Below are positions 36,676 through 47,879 of a DNA stretch of 64,000 bases, one piece after another (the first letter of the stretch is position 1; each line of letters begins with the position of its first letter). The notes under the pieces were generated by a model. That model did not search any database and was not told where the DNA came from. It saw nothing but the letters and a program-made list of their open reading frames with translations. This stretch comes from Agapanthus africanus (Eukaryota > Streptophyta > Magnoliopsida > Asparagales > Amaryllidaceae). Position numbers and translations under genes: made by a program. The stretch covers positions 112,015,899 to 112,079,898 of the forward strand of contig CM057346.1 of the NCBI GenBank assembly GCA_030015575.1. The letters are read 5' to 3'.

Positions 36676-36891
36676 ACTTACGGGTCCTCTCGATCCGTAA
36701 AGAAGAAAACTCTCTTATAAGATCCTTACGACTTATAAGAGAAAACGCACTTAGGAATCCTCACGATTCCTAAGGAGAAAATACACCTACGAGATCCTCT
36801 CGACTAGTCGGGAGAAAAGTCTTTATGAGACCCTCACGGCTCATGAAGTTGAAAAGTCTTAGGCAGCAGATCTGAACCTGCTTCCTAAGCC
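36676..36891 (+). repeat. Hairpin-unit array C
   Basis: Same design as arrays A and B, on the other side of the 125-bp array. Examples: CTTATAAG (36714-36721) with CTTATAAG (36732-36739), and CTTAGGAATC (36750-36759) with GATTCCTAAG (36765-36774). Confidence 0.8.
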
Positions 36892-37189
36892 ATCGCTACC
36901 TCTTGAAGAATTCAAAACGGAATGCTCTCTCTATCATCTGCAGGCTACGCTTACTAAAGTGACATGCCAATAACAAAGAAAAGAAGAAAGCGAGAAGTGG
37001 CACAATATAGTACGAAAGAAATGCATCTTTTATTCATAAATTCAATTGAGTACAATTTACATCATATGTAAGGATAGAAAAAAGGGGATACATTTTATTC
37101 AAAAATTATAAGTGGTGCAAAAACAATTATTGGGAGGGAAGCGTTTTCAATAGACTAATCAGCCGCTCGCGCACTTCCCTCAACCCCTT

Positions 37190-37702
37190 TTCATGGTCAG
37201 CTGTCGCGGCCCAACTCTACTTCAACCTGAGCTCGTTGCTGCAAATAGGATGAAAGTTGCTCTTCGACGACCCGCTGAGCTGCCCCACGATTCTGTGCAT
37301 CTCGCTCAATGAGATCGAGCTTTTGCCTTAGCGTGAGCCCGTCAGAAATACATCGTAGATAACTTTCAGCTGTGCAGCGTTTGCATCAACTTGAGCATGC
37401 AATCGAGCAGATTCGCTCGAAGTCTCTTTGCACTCCTTACGCTTTAAGGCCGCTTCCTGTTCAAGATGGCAGAAGTAGGGAGTGCTTTCTTCGGCCCATG
37501 CAGCCCGTTGAGAGTTCACATCCAGGACCTCGGGAGCAGGACGTCCGACCTCGAGCTCATGCAGAAAAACCTCAATTTTCCTACAGTGATTAACCCAAGA
37601 CTCAACGACGCCCTCGCTGTGAAAGTGCACGAGCGTCGCCAGCATGGGATTAACCTCAGCAGCAAAATACGCAGACTATTCACAGCGCCTTTTGAAGATA
37701 GA
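37190..37702 (-). pseudogene. C-terminal coiled-coil exon(s) of the antisense PMD gene
   Basis: The minus-strand frame 37645-37328 encodes a charged helical stretch (LEQEAALKRKECKETSSESA and following). Just downstream another phase continues in the same style (RQKLDLIERDAQNRG) to a stop near 37196, so there is a frameshift near 37328. Upstream the sequence is cut by the solo LTR at 37703; removing the LTR and one ATAGA copy joins it to the DNA at 40732. It is read as the 3' end of the antisense gene starting at 44665. Confidence 0.55.
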
Positions 37703-40700
37703 TGTAACAACTCTATTTTTAATGTACAAAGAATTGATTTAAATTCAATGTATACTTGGAGTATTTATTACAGCTGATATCTATTTACGTATTTATTTCA
37801 CTCCATAATTACAAGAAGTAGCTTGTAGCTCATTGGTAATACCTTGCACTGCTGAACCAAGCCACCAGAGTTCAAATCACATACCCCACATTATTTTTTA
37901 TATTATTTTGTTTTAATTTTTTTGGAAAGTCAACAGTCAAACAGCCATAACTCACAAAATTTATACTGAACATAAAAAAACTAAATACACCAAAATTCCC
38001 CCCATGAGTTTCCCACCCAGAGGTACCCCGACTCGGCCGGCGCCGCCGGCCGGACTCGGCCGGACGGCCGAGTCGTCAACACGGAATTTCTCCGTGTTGA
38101 CCTGGTCATCCCCCCTGCATACTTTATTTTCTTTGATCGGTTACCAGATTCTCAATAAATCACTTTTATTCCAAAATTTAATGATTTTTAATGTTTTTTT
38201 ATATATTTTTATATTTTTTTTAATTAAAACCCTAACCCTAGCCTAGCCCTATATAAACACCCCTACCCTCTACCCTTTCACCCTACATTCCTAAGTCCAC
38301 TCTCTAAAAATTTCAAGAGAACTCGGTACGTTAGAAAAAGAGTGAAAGGCGAAGCGCTGCCGAAATCGACGACGAATTCCGGCGATCGTACTAGGACCTT
38401 TCACGACGTTTCGACGCACCGACAACCCACTACCTTCCTAGCACTCTCTAGCTCGTCCAATACCGTAAGTCCCACTCTTTCTATCTTTCTTTTCTTTTAA
38501 GGAAAATACGACTTTTTAAAACCCGACGGAAATCGGAACAAACCGATTTCCGATTCGATTTTCTATCAAAACTCACTTGTCACAAATTCCATAATGCTTA
38601 AACATATTCATGTTGACTACTAATCACTTAAAAATCAATTTGGACAAGTTTTCACACATGAAATGATAACTTTTGCAAAATACCGTATTTTCGCACTTAA
38701 ATACCACCATGTTTAGTTTATCATATTTAACCCCTAAACTTCACTATACCTTAAAATAGATCACGAGGTAATGACCTACCTCCACACACACGCAAATACA
38801 ACCCTAATTGATATCATCAAAACTTAGAATACGGAAATACAAGACTTTATATTAAAATACCATTTTCTTTATAAACCTTTTCTGAAAGTTCTAAGTTGTA
38901 TACAATTTTAAAACAAAATCTTTTAATAGGAAAATACGATATGTCATGGACATCGATCGTTTATCTAAACCTGATTTTGTGGTGTCTAGGCTAGGCAAGT
39001 GAGCTTAGGTAACTTTAAAAGGCCCGTCTCACGATTCGTGAACGGATCCCTCCTTCCTCACTTGTACTTACCTGGCCATAGTTGGCAGTGAAGAGACGAT
39101 TTGAGCCTTCTAATGACGTGTCGTTTAGACCGTTTAGAAATAGGCTAGTTGGCTTAGAAAACCCTAGAATCTAAAATACGGAAATTTACACCCTTTTACA
39201 AATAAATACCTTATCTTTATAAAACCGTTTTCTAAATGATTAGTATTTATTAAATCTTTGCAAAACGCCACTACAACCCACCTTTGGGGAACTCGTTAGG
39301 GATAGTACGGTTTATCGTGCACCCTCGAGCTTAGTAGTGCGAGATTCAGACCTCCGCAAGGAGCATTCGGTCTCGAAAGATTTAAAATACGACATTTAAG
39401 AAAAATGAGATTTTTGGAAAATAAAATATTTATATAAAATTATTCTTGTATAAACATATGTATATTTATCATTTAAACACCTATTTTATTATAAGATAAA
39501 GTTTCCACCTTTTCCTAAAAATTACAAGATTAAAATGTTACATTAAAATACCATGAATTTCAAATAAATCAATATTATAGATTAATACCTTTATTAGGAT
39601 ATATTCACTAGAAATATCACTAAATAAAATCGCACTTATTATACTTATAAAGACGAATAATAAATACTTGAGGTGTATCTTGAAAACTATACAAAAGTAC
39701 ATTTTTACATAAAAACCCCTCAAGTTTTATAAATTACAATAAGGACCCTAACAATTATAGAACTTCAAATTACTTTTCTTTTAGTCTGACTCGGGTTTGA
39801 GTCTGACTATTTCTGACTTGAATATGATTCAAGTCAATCTATATTCTTTAATATTCCAATTCAATGAACACATGAATCCCTGAATCCAGTTAACAATCTA
39901 TTCAACTTGACTGAATCAAACCATGGATATACATCCATTATTCCGTTATTCCAATTACCTGATACAATCCGTTTACTGATATCATGGTTTTGGTCATTCA
40001 TCCAACTTACATAAAACAATACAACAATACTGTTAAAACACTACGGGGTTTAAGGGGTAGATTGGTACGGAAGGTGTTAAAGGTGGTACGAGGTGGTCAG
40101 ATTAAGACACCTAATCTATATTCCGTTGCTGTTGTACCGTAGCTTAACGGTTCCTTGTACTTTCCGTTTGCCCTGGTCTCTAGCATATAGAGACCCCCCT
40201 CGTATACACTGGCATCCTTCTGTACTAAGCTACAAACAACAGCTTTAACACAATATTCCACAATATTCTACAACATGATACTTTAGCAAATTACTCTTAT
40301 TCTGTTTTTCTAATTCTTCCTTATCTTTAGGACTTACCGAGCGACCTGTTCGCTGACGACATTCTGTTTCCTTCTTCTTTGAATGTCGTCAGGTACTTTG
40401 GACCCAGCAAAGATCGAGCCCACCGGTGAAGACTTGGAGCAGTTTTACGAAGACCCTGAGCTCTAGACATTGTACCTTGTTCTACTCAGTATTTTCATTT
40501 CCTGTTATGCCATTATTTAGGTATCGCTTTTCATTTCAGTTGTAATTACTTTTCATGCATTGTACAAAAGAATGTTATTAATAAAGTTGCTGTTATTTCT
40601 ATATCTCTTGTCTCTTGTGATTTACTTTATATTGCTTAGATACGCTTAGCGTATGTACTTCTAAGTATATACGTAGCGGACCTCGTCGCGTCCACTTCGC

Positions 40701-40726
40701 CGTACACCGGGAAGCGGGGCGTGACA
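37703..40726 (+). mobile_element. Solo LTR inserted in the Tat-like element
   Basis: It begins TGTAACAACT and ends GGGGCGTGACA. ATAGA flanks both sides (37698-37702 and 40727-40731), a perfect 5-bp duplication. 3024 bp. TATA box CTATATAAAC at 38249-38258. The sequence from 38906 to the end matches 1-1974. There is no internal region, so it is a solo LTR. It interrupts the antisense PMD gene near its 3' end. Confidence 0.95.
37816..37895 (+). other. tRNA-like Pol III box A/box B (SINE-like head)
   Basis: TAGCTCATTGGTA (37826-37838) resembles box A and AGAGTTCAAATCA (37867-37879) resembles box B, with about 28 nt between them. T-rich sequence follows to about 37921. This is the arrangement of a tRNA-derived SINE head or a decayed tRNA-like promoter. 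It lies in the first 200 bp of the solo LTR, so it may be an older SINE insertion or a fixed part of that LTR family. No complete cloverleaf was drawn, so it is not called a tRNA gene. Confidence 0.4.
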
Positions 40727-40731
40727 ATAGA

Positions 40732-42370
40732 CGTCTGGAAAAGGGGCCCGCTGGCATTATGATTCTAGACTCGAATGAAGCTGAAGTCGGTGTTACAGCT
40801 GCAAAGCAAATCACGGTCAAATAACGGTTCAGGAAATAAAGGAGGTTCATGAACAACGGAGTTTACTATACCGGCTGCAGCAGGTGGCAAGACCGGGAGT
40901 ACCGGTGGTGCAACTGCTCTTTCATCTTCTCCTTCGATCTGTAGAGCTGCAATTAAAACAAAGAAGAATTAGAAACGATTTGACTGCCCGAGAAGGAAAA
41001 GAAAAGACGTTAGCTGAAGGCCGTACTCACCAGCTCCGCTAGAAGAGGCAATCTCTGACTAGAAGGAGAAATGTGGATGCAGCACCTGATACAGGTGATC
41101 AAAAAGGACTCCTGCAAGGATGTAATAATGCAGTGTCAGTACATAAAGTATATTGCCGACAATGAAACCGATGGGTCACAAGTCCGTACCTTCCAGCATT
41201 TGAGAGGATACGAGAGAAGGCAAAGGGGCGGCCACCGTCAAAGTAGAAACTGGCGATACTTCCTCGGGTGGCACAATCTTAACGCTCGCCACGCCTGCAT
41301 TAGTAGCGAAAGAGCTGGTGTCAGGAGAGATTGAAAGGGATTGCAGAACGAAAAGGAAAGCAATGACCCAAAATCTACATGGCAAGTCGCCGGTCGAGAC
41401 CGCAACAAGGGCATCACTGGATGCAGCGACTGCCTCACCCTCCTCCAACGGAATGGTCTCGCCACCCGTAGCCTCATCCCCTGACTCTACGAGAGCCGTC
41501 GTAACATTCGCGACGCCAGGGGATGGCAGAGAACCGCAAGCGGAAAGAATGGCGATCGGGGCAGTGCCAGATTCCTGAGAAAGAGTGGCTACCTCAGTCT
41601 CGGCGATTGTAGCCATCTCAGCTACCGCTATCTCAGGCTCGGCAATTGCAGCCATCTCACCCACCGCTACCTCATCAAGACTCGGCCCTGCAGGATAGAA
41701 TACATGAGAATCTGAAAATTAAAACTTTGACAAAAGAGCTCAATGTCACGTTACCTTGGATCGGTCTTTCAACTGCTTCCCGAGCCGCACGCGCTGCCTG
41801 TCTGTGAGCAGTAGTCAGGGCGGCCGAAACATCCTCTGAAGAAGTAGGGGCAGGGGTAGCAGTGCTCGAGCCTGCACCCGCGGCCAAGGCGGCGTTACGC
41901 TCCCTTGCTGCGCACATTCTACGCTTCCTTTCCACCCGGGCCGTGAGAGCGGATCTTCTCAAGACCTCCGACAACGGGACGTCATCGTCCGCGCCAATAG
42001 TTACCTCTGGAGCCGTTATAGCATCCGTCATCGGTCGTTTGTGTAAAGCTTCTTTTGGCAGTGCTGAGGAGGCCGGGACTTCGATGGCTGGCCCTGGAAG
42101 CATCTCCGTATCACCCTACGGTATTGGCATTGTAGTCCCTGCGATAAGATAAGGAGGGGGTCAGATTGTCCATAAGAAAGGCGAATGAAGACGCAGTGAG
42201 CCGAGATATACCAACGCCCGGTGAAGCGCGAATCCTCTCCTCCTTCTCAAAAGTCTTAAGGGAAGCCACGAGAGCTGCTTCAGTGGAAATGCCTGTTAAA
42301 GACAAGATATTAGTCAAGGCATGATAATAGACAAGTATATAACAGCAAAAAGATGCGACCGAAGATTACA
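40732..42370 (-). pseudogene. Middle exons of the antisense PMD gene
   Basis: Likely exons on the minus strand: 42292-42212, 42138-41755 and one starting at 41687. Acceptors end in CAG and donors are GT; phase is kept from the first exon (one base carried over at each junction). An in-frame TAG lies at 42116-42118. The proteins are Ala/Glu-rich (EIAVAEMATIAETEVATL) and basic (TARVERKRRMCAARERN), low-complexity tails that often follow the plant mobile domain. Exon limits left of about 41385 are uncertain; an acceptor CAG near 41301 suggests another intron. Confidence 0.55.
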
Positions 42371-44665
42371 TGACTCAGCAAGAATGACCAATCCCGCTTT
42401 GTGGCTTGCTAATTGCTCGGAAGCTGCAATAGCAGCTTCGAGGTCGGTATCATCCGGCGCTATGAATAGGCCTTCGTTAGTCCTATACTCGCTCAGGCCC
42501 TCGCTATAAGGAGCATGAGGCTCCTGGTCGAGCACAACGTCTGCAGAGAAAATCGATTTCTTCTTCCTCTTCTGCGAGCGAGTGCCCGTAGCCGCTAGCA
42601 CGAGCTTACGCTTGGTGGGCACCTTGGGACGACGAGTCCCGATATCTGAACCCACGCCAGACTCGGGAGACGCCACAGTCACCGTTTCCATGGGAGCATG
42701 GGGTATCGGCAGTTCAGGCCTATCATGCGGAACCTCGACCGCGGCAACTTCTCTTAAGGGATGACGGACAATGGTCCGTCGCTTCAGAGGAACATTTGGG
42801 TTACCAGCCGGAGCGGTGCCCTTGCGATCAAGCAGCAATCGCTTCTCCTCCCTAATGACAGCGCCCATCGAATGTTGATACCAGGCCACATATACATTCA
42901 AGGCTTTCGGAATACAGCTCGGTTCGCTGATAAAGAAGCTGGACCCTGTGTTCAGGCGCATAAAATGATGCGGCGCGCCTCGTATTCCCTCTTCGGTAGC
43001 AGTATGTTCTGCCAAGAAAGCCTCAAACGAGACGCCCTGATTATAACTCAGTTGCTGGGCGAAACGATGCGGGTTGTATCTCATAAATAACGCCGCATCA
43101 TTTTGCCTAAATACAAGAAAGCCCGGCCTGATGGACTACAGATGAAGAATCTCCCGAACTTTCAACACAGAGGTCCCATCTTTAAAAATGTCTTGCAATG
43201 GCAGCACTGCTTTTGAAGATTCATGGCCGACGGTCAAAACTTTGTCAGTGAAAGACATACCATCTCCAACCGTGCGTGGACAAAGGAGTAAACCCCTAGC
43301 TTCCCGCGGTAACGGACTTACAATGGAGGCGTCAACCAACCGCATTATACGAGGGAACTTGCATCTGTCATAAAAGGAGGGTCTTTTATGGATACCAAAG
43401 ACCCCAAGCACGTGCAACTCGAGCCATGAAGTGAAATAATGCATTGAGAAGTTGGCAGACTGCACCCCTGGCTCAGTAGTATCCGCCGCCAAGCTGAGGC
43501 CGTGATATAGGTAAGCTAACCCAGCAATCCCGATGGTCACTTGTATTTCGGCAACCATTCGATGCGCAGGGTAGAAGACAGAAGACCTTATGTAGCGAGA
43601 GTGCATAGGAAGAGCGAACCAGCTTAACCATAAACCGAGGAACCCGAGAAAGAATGCTTCCTCATCAACGCCCGGAGCGGCAATTTCCGAAAAGGGGAAG
43701 ATCGCGACGTTTGGAAGAAAGAAATCCTTTTGATCAGCTTCCAATATTGGCCGGCGATCCAAGCCAAAGCCGAAAGGATCATCAAGTTTGGCAAACTTTT
43801 TACCTTGTCGCGATAAAACTTCCGCACGAAGAAAACGAGCAATAAAATCCGTAAAAGTAACCCCCCGGCCTCCGGATTCAAGAAAAAGGCTCTCATATAT
43901 ATTCAACACCTTTATCAAGCTTGGGAACTGGTGTTGAATGGTGTTCTCTGGGGTAAGACCCATTACCACTGATTTAGTGGCAAAAATATACTCATCCGGA
44001 GGAAGCAGCTCCTCGTAGTGCTCTCCCCTAACGGGTAAACCAGAGACCTCGGCGAATTCCTCCAAGGAAATGGAGACCTCTCGATCCAATAGGAGGAAGG
44101 TGTGGGTCGGAATGTTCCACTGCTCTAAAAACGCCTTGATCCACCATGTGGGAGGTGCAGAATACTGGAATAAGGAAGCGTAGATCGCAGGGTATAAGCC
44201 AAGCTTCAGCAGCTGCGATTTCTTTACCGATAAGATATATCGGGCCCACTGTAAGTATCCGGCCGGGTGACGGGGAATCAGTCCGATGTTGTAGGGCTGT
44301 CCCCAAAGGCGCGACTCGCCCTGACATATGCGCCGCCCTAGGGTGTCCAAAGCCACCGGCGGTCGCACGGGTACTGCGGCAATAGAAGGCCGAAGGAGAC
44401 CTTCTGAAGTCCAATTTACCTCCTCCACAGTATAATTGATCGGGGGTGCATCTGCATAAGGGATCGCAGAGATAGGGTCCGAGGGCGTCGCACAAGAAAA
44501 GATCCGGCGGCCTCTAATAATTTGATCATAGCATCTACCCCATAGGTGAAGATTCTTGTGCTCCGGGTCATGGTCTTTGATCAGCACAAGAACCTCTCGG
44601 TCTATGGGCGCTTCAGGAAATCCGCCTTCTGAGCGGACGAACGGAAAAGAAGTGTCGAAAGACAT
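42371..44665 (-). pseudogene. Plant mobile domain (PMD) protein, antisense gene in the retrotransposon
   Basis: A minus-strand frame starts at ATG 44665 and runs 509 codons to a TAG at 43136-43138. The same phase then stays open to a donor GT after 42370, so one in-frame stop breaks a first exon of about 765 codons. Residues about 150-400 carry the plant mobile domain (aminotransferase-like PF10536 family): TWWIKAFLEQWNIPTHTF, FAEVSGLPVRGEHYEE, FTDFIARFLRAEVLSRQGKK. The downstream part has a nuclear-signal-like KRKLVL...SQKRKKK. PMD proteins occur in plant transposons and as host genes of the MAIN/MAIL type. Antisense extra frames, some PMD-like, are known in Tat-lineage elements; the function is unknown. 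Confidence 0.85.
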
Positions 44666-45511
44666 GCCACCTGCGCGAAAAAGAACAAAGTCAACCGTCA
44701 GTGCTATAATTTAAATTCTGACACTTGGTACTTTAAAATTCGTACCGCACTGCAATGCAGTAAAAAGAGGACCAAAGGGGGACCCACAAAATCTAGATGA
44801 CAGTTTATCATTAATAAAACAGCCTCATCATTTGATGAGACATTCAATTAATGAAGAAATCCTCAATTGATTCTCATTTAATGAGAAATCTCTCGGGCTT
44901 AGGAGTAAATCTCCCCTTGAGAGCAGTGCTCTGTGACAGAATGACACATGTCAAGTTCTAATGTTGAAGGAATAAAAATTCCTCAAGAGCCCTGCTTTGG
45001 AAGAAAAATGATGAAATAATCCATCAAAAAAAAAATTGAAATCAATTTTTTTATACATGAATGAAAAATTCTGAGATCTTTAAGATCCATGAACGAACTC
45101 TAAGAGTTCTTTATGAGCAAAACTCTGTTCATGGGCTAAGAAACCCAAAGAAAGGATCTCTTTAGATCTATGGGTTCAAGAGAGCAAAGCTCCGTTGATG
45201 AAACCCTAAAAGGGTTTTCTTTAGATCAAAGATCTATGAAGAACAAAGCTCTGTTAATGGGTGAAACCCTAGATTATTAAAAGATTTAATCTTTACCTAA
45301 ATTTTAGTAGAGTTTTGACTCTTTAAAAGTTCTTAAGCAAAAGAGCTATGCTCTGCAAGAGAATAATAATTCCCAGAAGGAAGAAGATGAACAAGGGTCT
45401 TATTTATAGGCATTGAAATGCCTTTTCAACTTCTGAGTTGATCCAAGGGCGCAGATGCTGCCACCGTTGCACTCACATGTGGGTCGCGCGAGCGCAACGG
45501 TGGGGGGCATT
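44666..45511 (-). promoter_or_regulatory. Candidate promoter and leader of the antisense PMD gene
   Basis: On the minus strand CCTATAAATA (45410-45401) is a good TATA box, about 740 bp before the PMD start codon and about 100 bp inside the 3' LTR border. The interval consists of imperfect AGATC/GAAACCCTA-rich repeats without long open frames, fitting a leader or an intron-bearing 5' UTR. A promoter for antisense transcription here is an inference from sequence only. Confidence 0.4.
45496..45511 (+). other. Polypurine tract of the Tat-like element
   Basis: AACGGTGGGGGGCATT lies immediately before the 3' LTR start TGTTTCCC at 45512. This is the position and composition expected for the plus-strand primer. 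Confidence 0.75.
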
Positions 45512-47879
45512 TGTTTCCCCCAATCAGAGCAAAACTCTGTTTGAAATTTAAATTTTGAAATTAAGCAACGCTTCAGATACAACACCAAGTGCGCTGCGCC
45601 CTAAGCAGCGCACCACGTGCAAAGCACGTATGTACTAGCGCTAGATGCGATGCGCTCGAAGCAGCGCACCACGTGCAAAGCACGGGTGCGCTAGCGCTGG
45701 AACTAAAGGCTCCCCACCGTTAGATCAAAGATCTGATAATAATGATAAATCATTAATTGGTCAGAATTAAATTCTGTTAAGAAAAGATTTCTCAAAATCT
45801 TTCCAAATAATAAGATTGTGCTCTGTAAATCAGAGCACCGTTGGATCAATGATCCAATGGTGATTAAAAAATCACTAAAAATACAGAATAAATTCTGTAT
45901 GGAAAGATTTACCAATCTTATTAAAAACAAGAAGATTACCTTCTGTAAATCAGAAGCCCTTGGATCAAAAGATCCAACGGTGGGGAAATCCCCAAATCAA
46001 TTGGAGAAAAGATCTCCTTAACTGATTGAACAAATCAGCTCGCCCTATATAAAGGCCCCAAGACTTCAAGTCTCATAGAAAAAAAAAACCCATAAACTTT
46101 GAGAAATTCAAAGACAAAGAGCAAGCTCTTACAAAAAGAAAACTTTCTTCAAGGAAAAAAATGATGTTGATGAAACATAAAAATGAAATCATCTCGTAAT
46201 TTAAAAAGAAAGATTCACTTCTATAAAAGATCATAAATCTACAAAGACAAAAAAATCTTTCACAGAGAGATCAAAAGATCTCTTCATAAAATAAAAGAAG
46301 AATTTACTTCTTTCTCACAGAGATCATAGATCCATAAAGACAAAGCCTTTCATCAATATAAGAGGTTGAAGAACTTTTGTTCTTAAAATCTTGAGACAAA
46401 ATCTCTTTTTAGATCACAAAATTGATCATATGTGCCTTTGCACTCTGGAACTGTGCCTTTACGCTCTTGAATTGCGCTTCTACGCTCTTAGACTGGCGTT
46501 CAGCGCCGAGCGCGACACGTGTCGCTTTGCGCTCTTGAAATAGCGCACTGCGCTCATGGGTTGACGCTCAACGCCAGGCGCACCACGTGTCAATCACATG
46601 TGCGTCATTAAACTAATAGCGCTCTGCGCTCATAAACTGGCGCAATGCGCCCATCATCTGGCGCTCAGCGCCAAGCGAGACACGTGTCCCTCTCGTGTGC
46701 GCTACTTAGCAGAAGTGCACTGCGCTCTTTGATTGGCGCAAAGCGCCAAGCGCGCCACGTGTCGCACTGATAGAACATAAATTGTTCTTTAATAAGCCCA
46801 AGGCTATGATGAATGCCCAGCATTCAATAAAAGACAAAATATTGTCAGAATTCAAGCATTGTTAAGAGGGTCAAGCCCAAATAAAGGCTCAACAGCCCAA
46901 AATAAAATGTAAAACATTTTAACCTGATTGGACTTAGCCCAATATTGGCCATAAGTTCTCAACTCATATTAATTGAGCTCATCTGCTCATAAATATCTTA
47001 ACAGATCTTAGCCCCAAATTGGACTACAGATCTTTCAACCAACTCACATCGGTTCAAGGGTACATCTCTGAACCCCTCTGATATATGTCGTTATAATCCT
47101 TCAGCGTCTTCAGAGAGGTGACGGGTCTCGACAACCATACATTTCATAGACTATGACGTCTTTAAACTGGACTGTGGGATCCTTTAAAACACATGGACTA
47201 TGATATCCTTAACCTCGGACTATGGGGTCCTTTAAAACCCATGGACCGAGATGTCCTTAAACTAACATTGGACCGAGATATCCTTAAACTAACATTGGAC
47301 CGTGATGTCCTTAAACTAATCGACCGCAATCTCCATAAACTAAACAATAGAGCCCAAATGCTCTTTTGTTGGATCTAAATGATCCTGTTAAGTTGATCTT
47401 AGTCTAAAATTAGACTAACGTATCCTTAACAAACGTTTAAGTTGACGCATTCTTAAACCCAACCCCTAACCCAAATCTAAGAAGATACGGATTTGGACTA
47501 ATCCACGCCCTACGGGCGACAACATAAATTAGTCTCCGTATACAATCCACGGGCAACCAAAAACAAAACAAAAACCAACGACACGAAGTGACCATCTGGA
47601 GAGAAGAAGAAAGTTGTTATCGCCATGCGGTAGCGTAATTAACTGCAGGGGCTTGCGCCTGCAGGGAAGAGCGTCCCCATAATCAAAAACCCCTTAAATG
47701 AGGGGGAATCTGACGAAGTCTACTACATCGGCCGCATCCGTCTAAACCTTCGATGCATGGTGCCATAAATCAACTTGGCATCTTCGGAGAGGTGGACGGA
47801 TAGCACCAAATAGCATCTTCCCCCGAAGTTCAGGCCCGGACGTCCAAACGTCCCGATCGCGTCCTTTCGGCGGAGAACA
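45512..47879 (+). repeat. 3' LTR of the Tat-like element
   Basis: 2368 bp, TG...CA. Compared with the 5' LTR it has an extra copy of a GCGCACCACGTGCAAAGCAC unit near 45600-45680 and lacks part of the GATCTTAGTCT repeat near 47440. The rest is closely similar. Four CACGTG-type units at about 46440-46770 are better preserved than in the 5' LTR. Confidence 0.95.

Larger units (their letters stand above)
21304..47879 (+). mobile_element. Ty3/gypsy Tat/Ogre-like LTR retrotransposon, 26.6 kb
   Basis: LTRs lie at 21304-23653 and 45512-47879, flanked by CAAAC on both sides (21299-21303 and 47880-47884). A primer-binding site and polypurine tract sit in the expected places. Order: pre-gag, gag, linker, protease, RT, degenerate gypsy RNase H, second archaeal-type RNase H, integrase without chromodomain, long 3' region with tandem repeats, and an antisense PMD gene. 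Dual RNase H, absence of a chromodomain, large size and extra open frames are hallmarks of the Tat lineage. The copy is inactive: several stops and frameshifts, and a changed integrase acid. A forward solo LTR is inserted at 37703. It inserted into the antisense solo LTR 19890-49754. Confidence 0.95.

Noticed and set aside
37826..37879. A complete tRNA gene
   Set aside because: Only box A- and box B-like motifs are visible; acceptor and anticodon stems could not be recognised.
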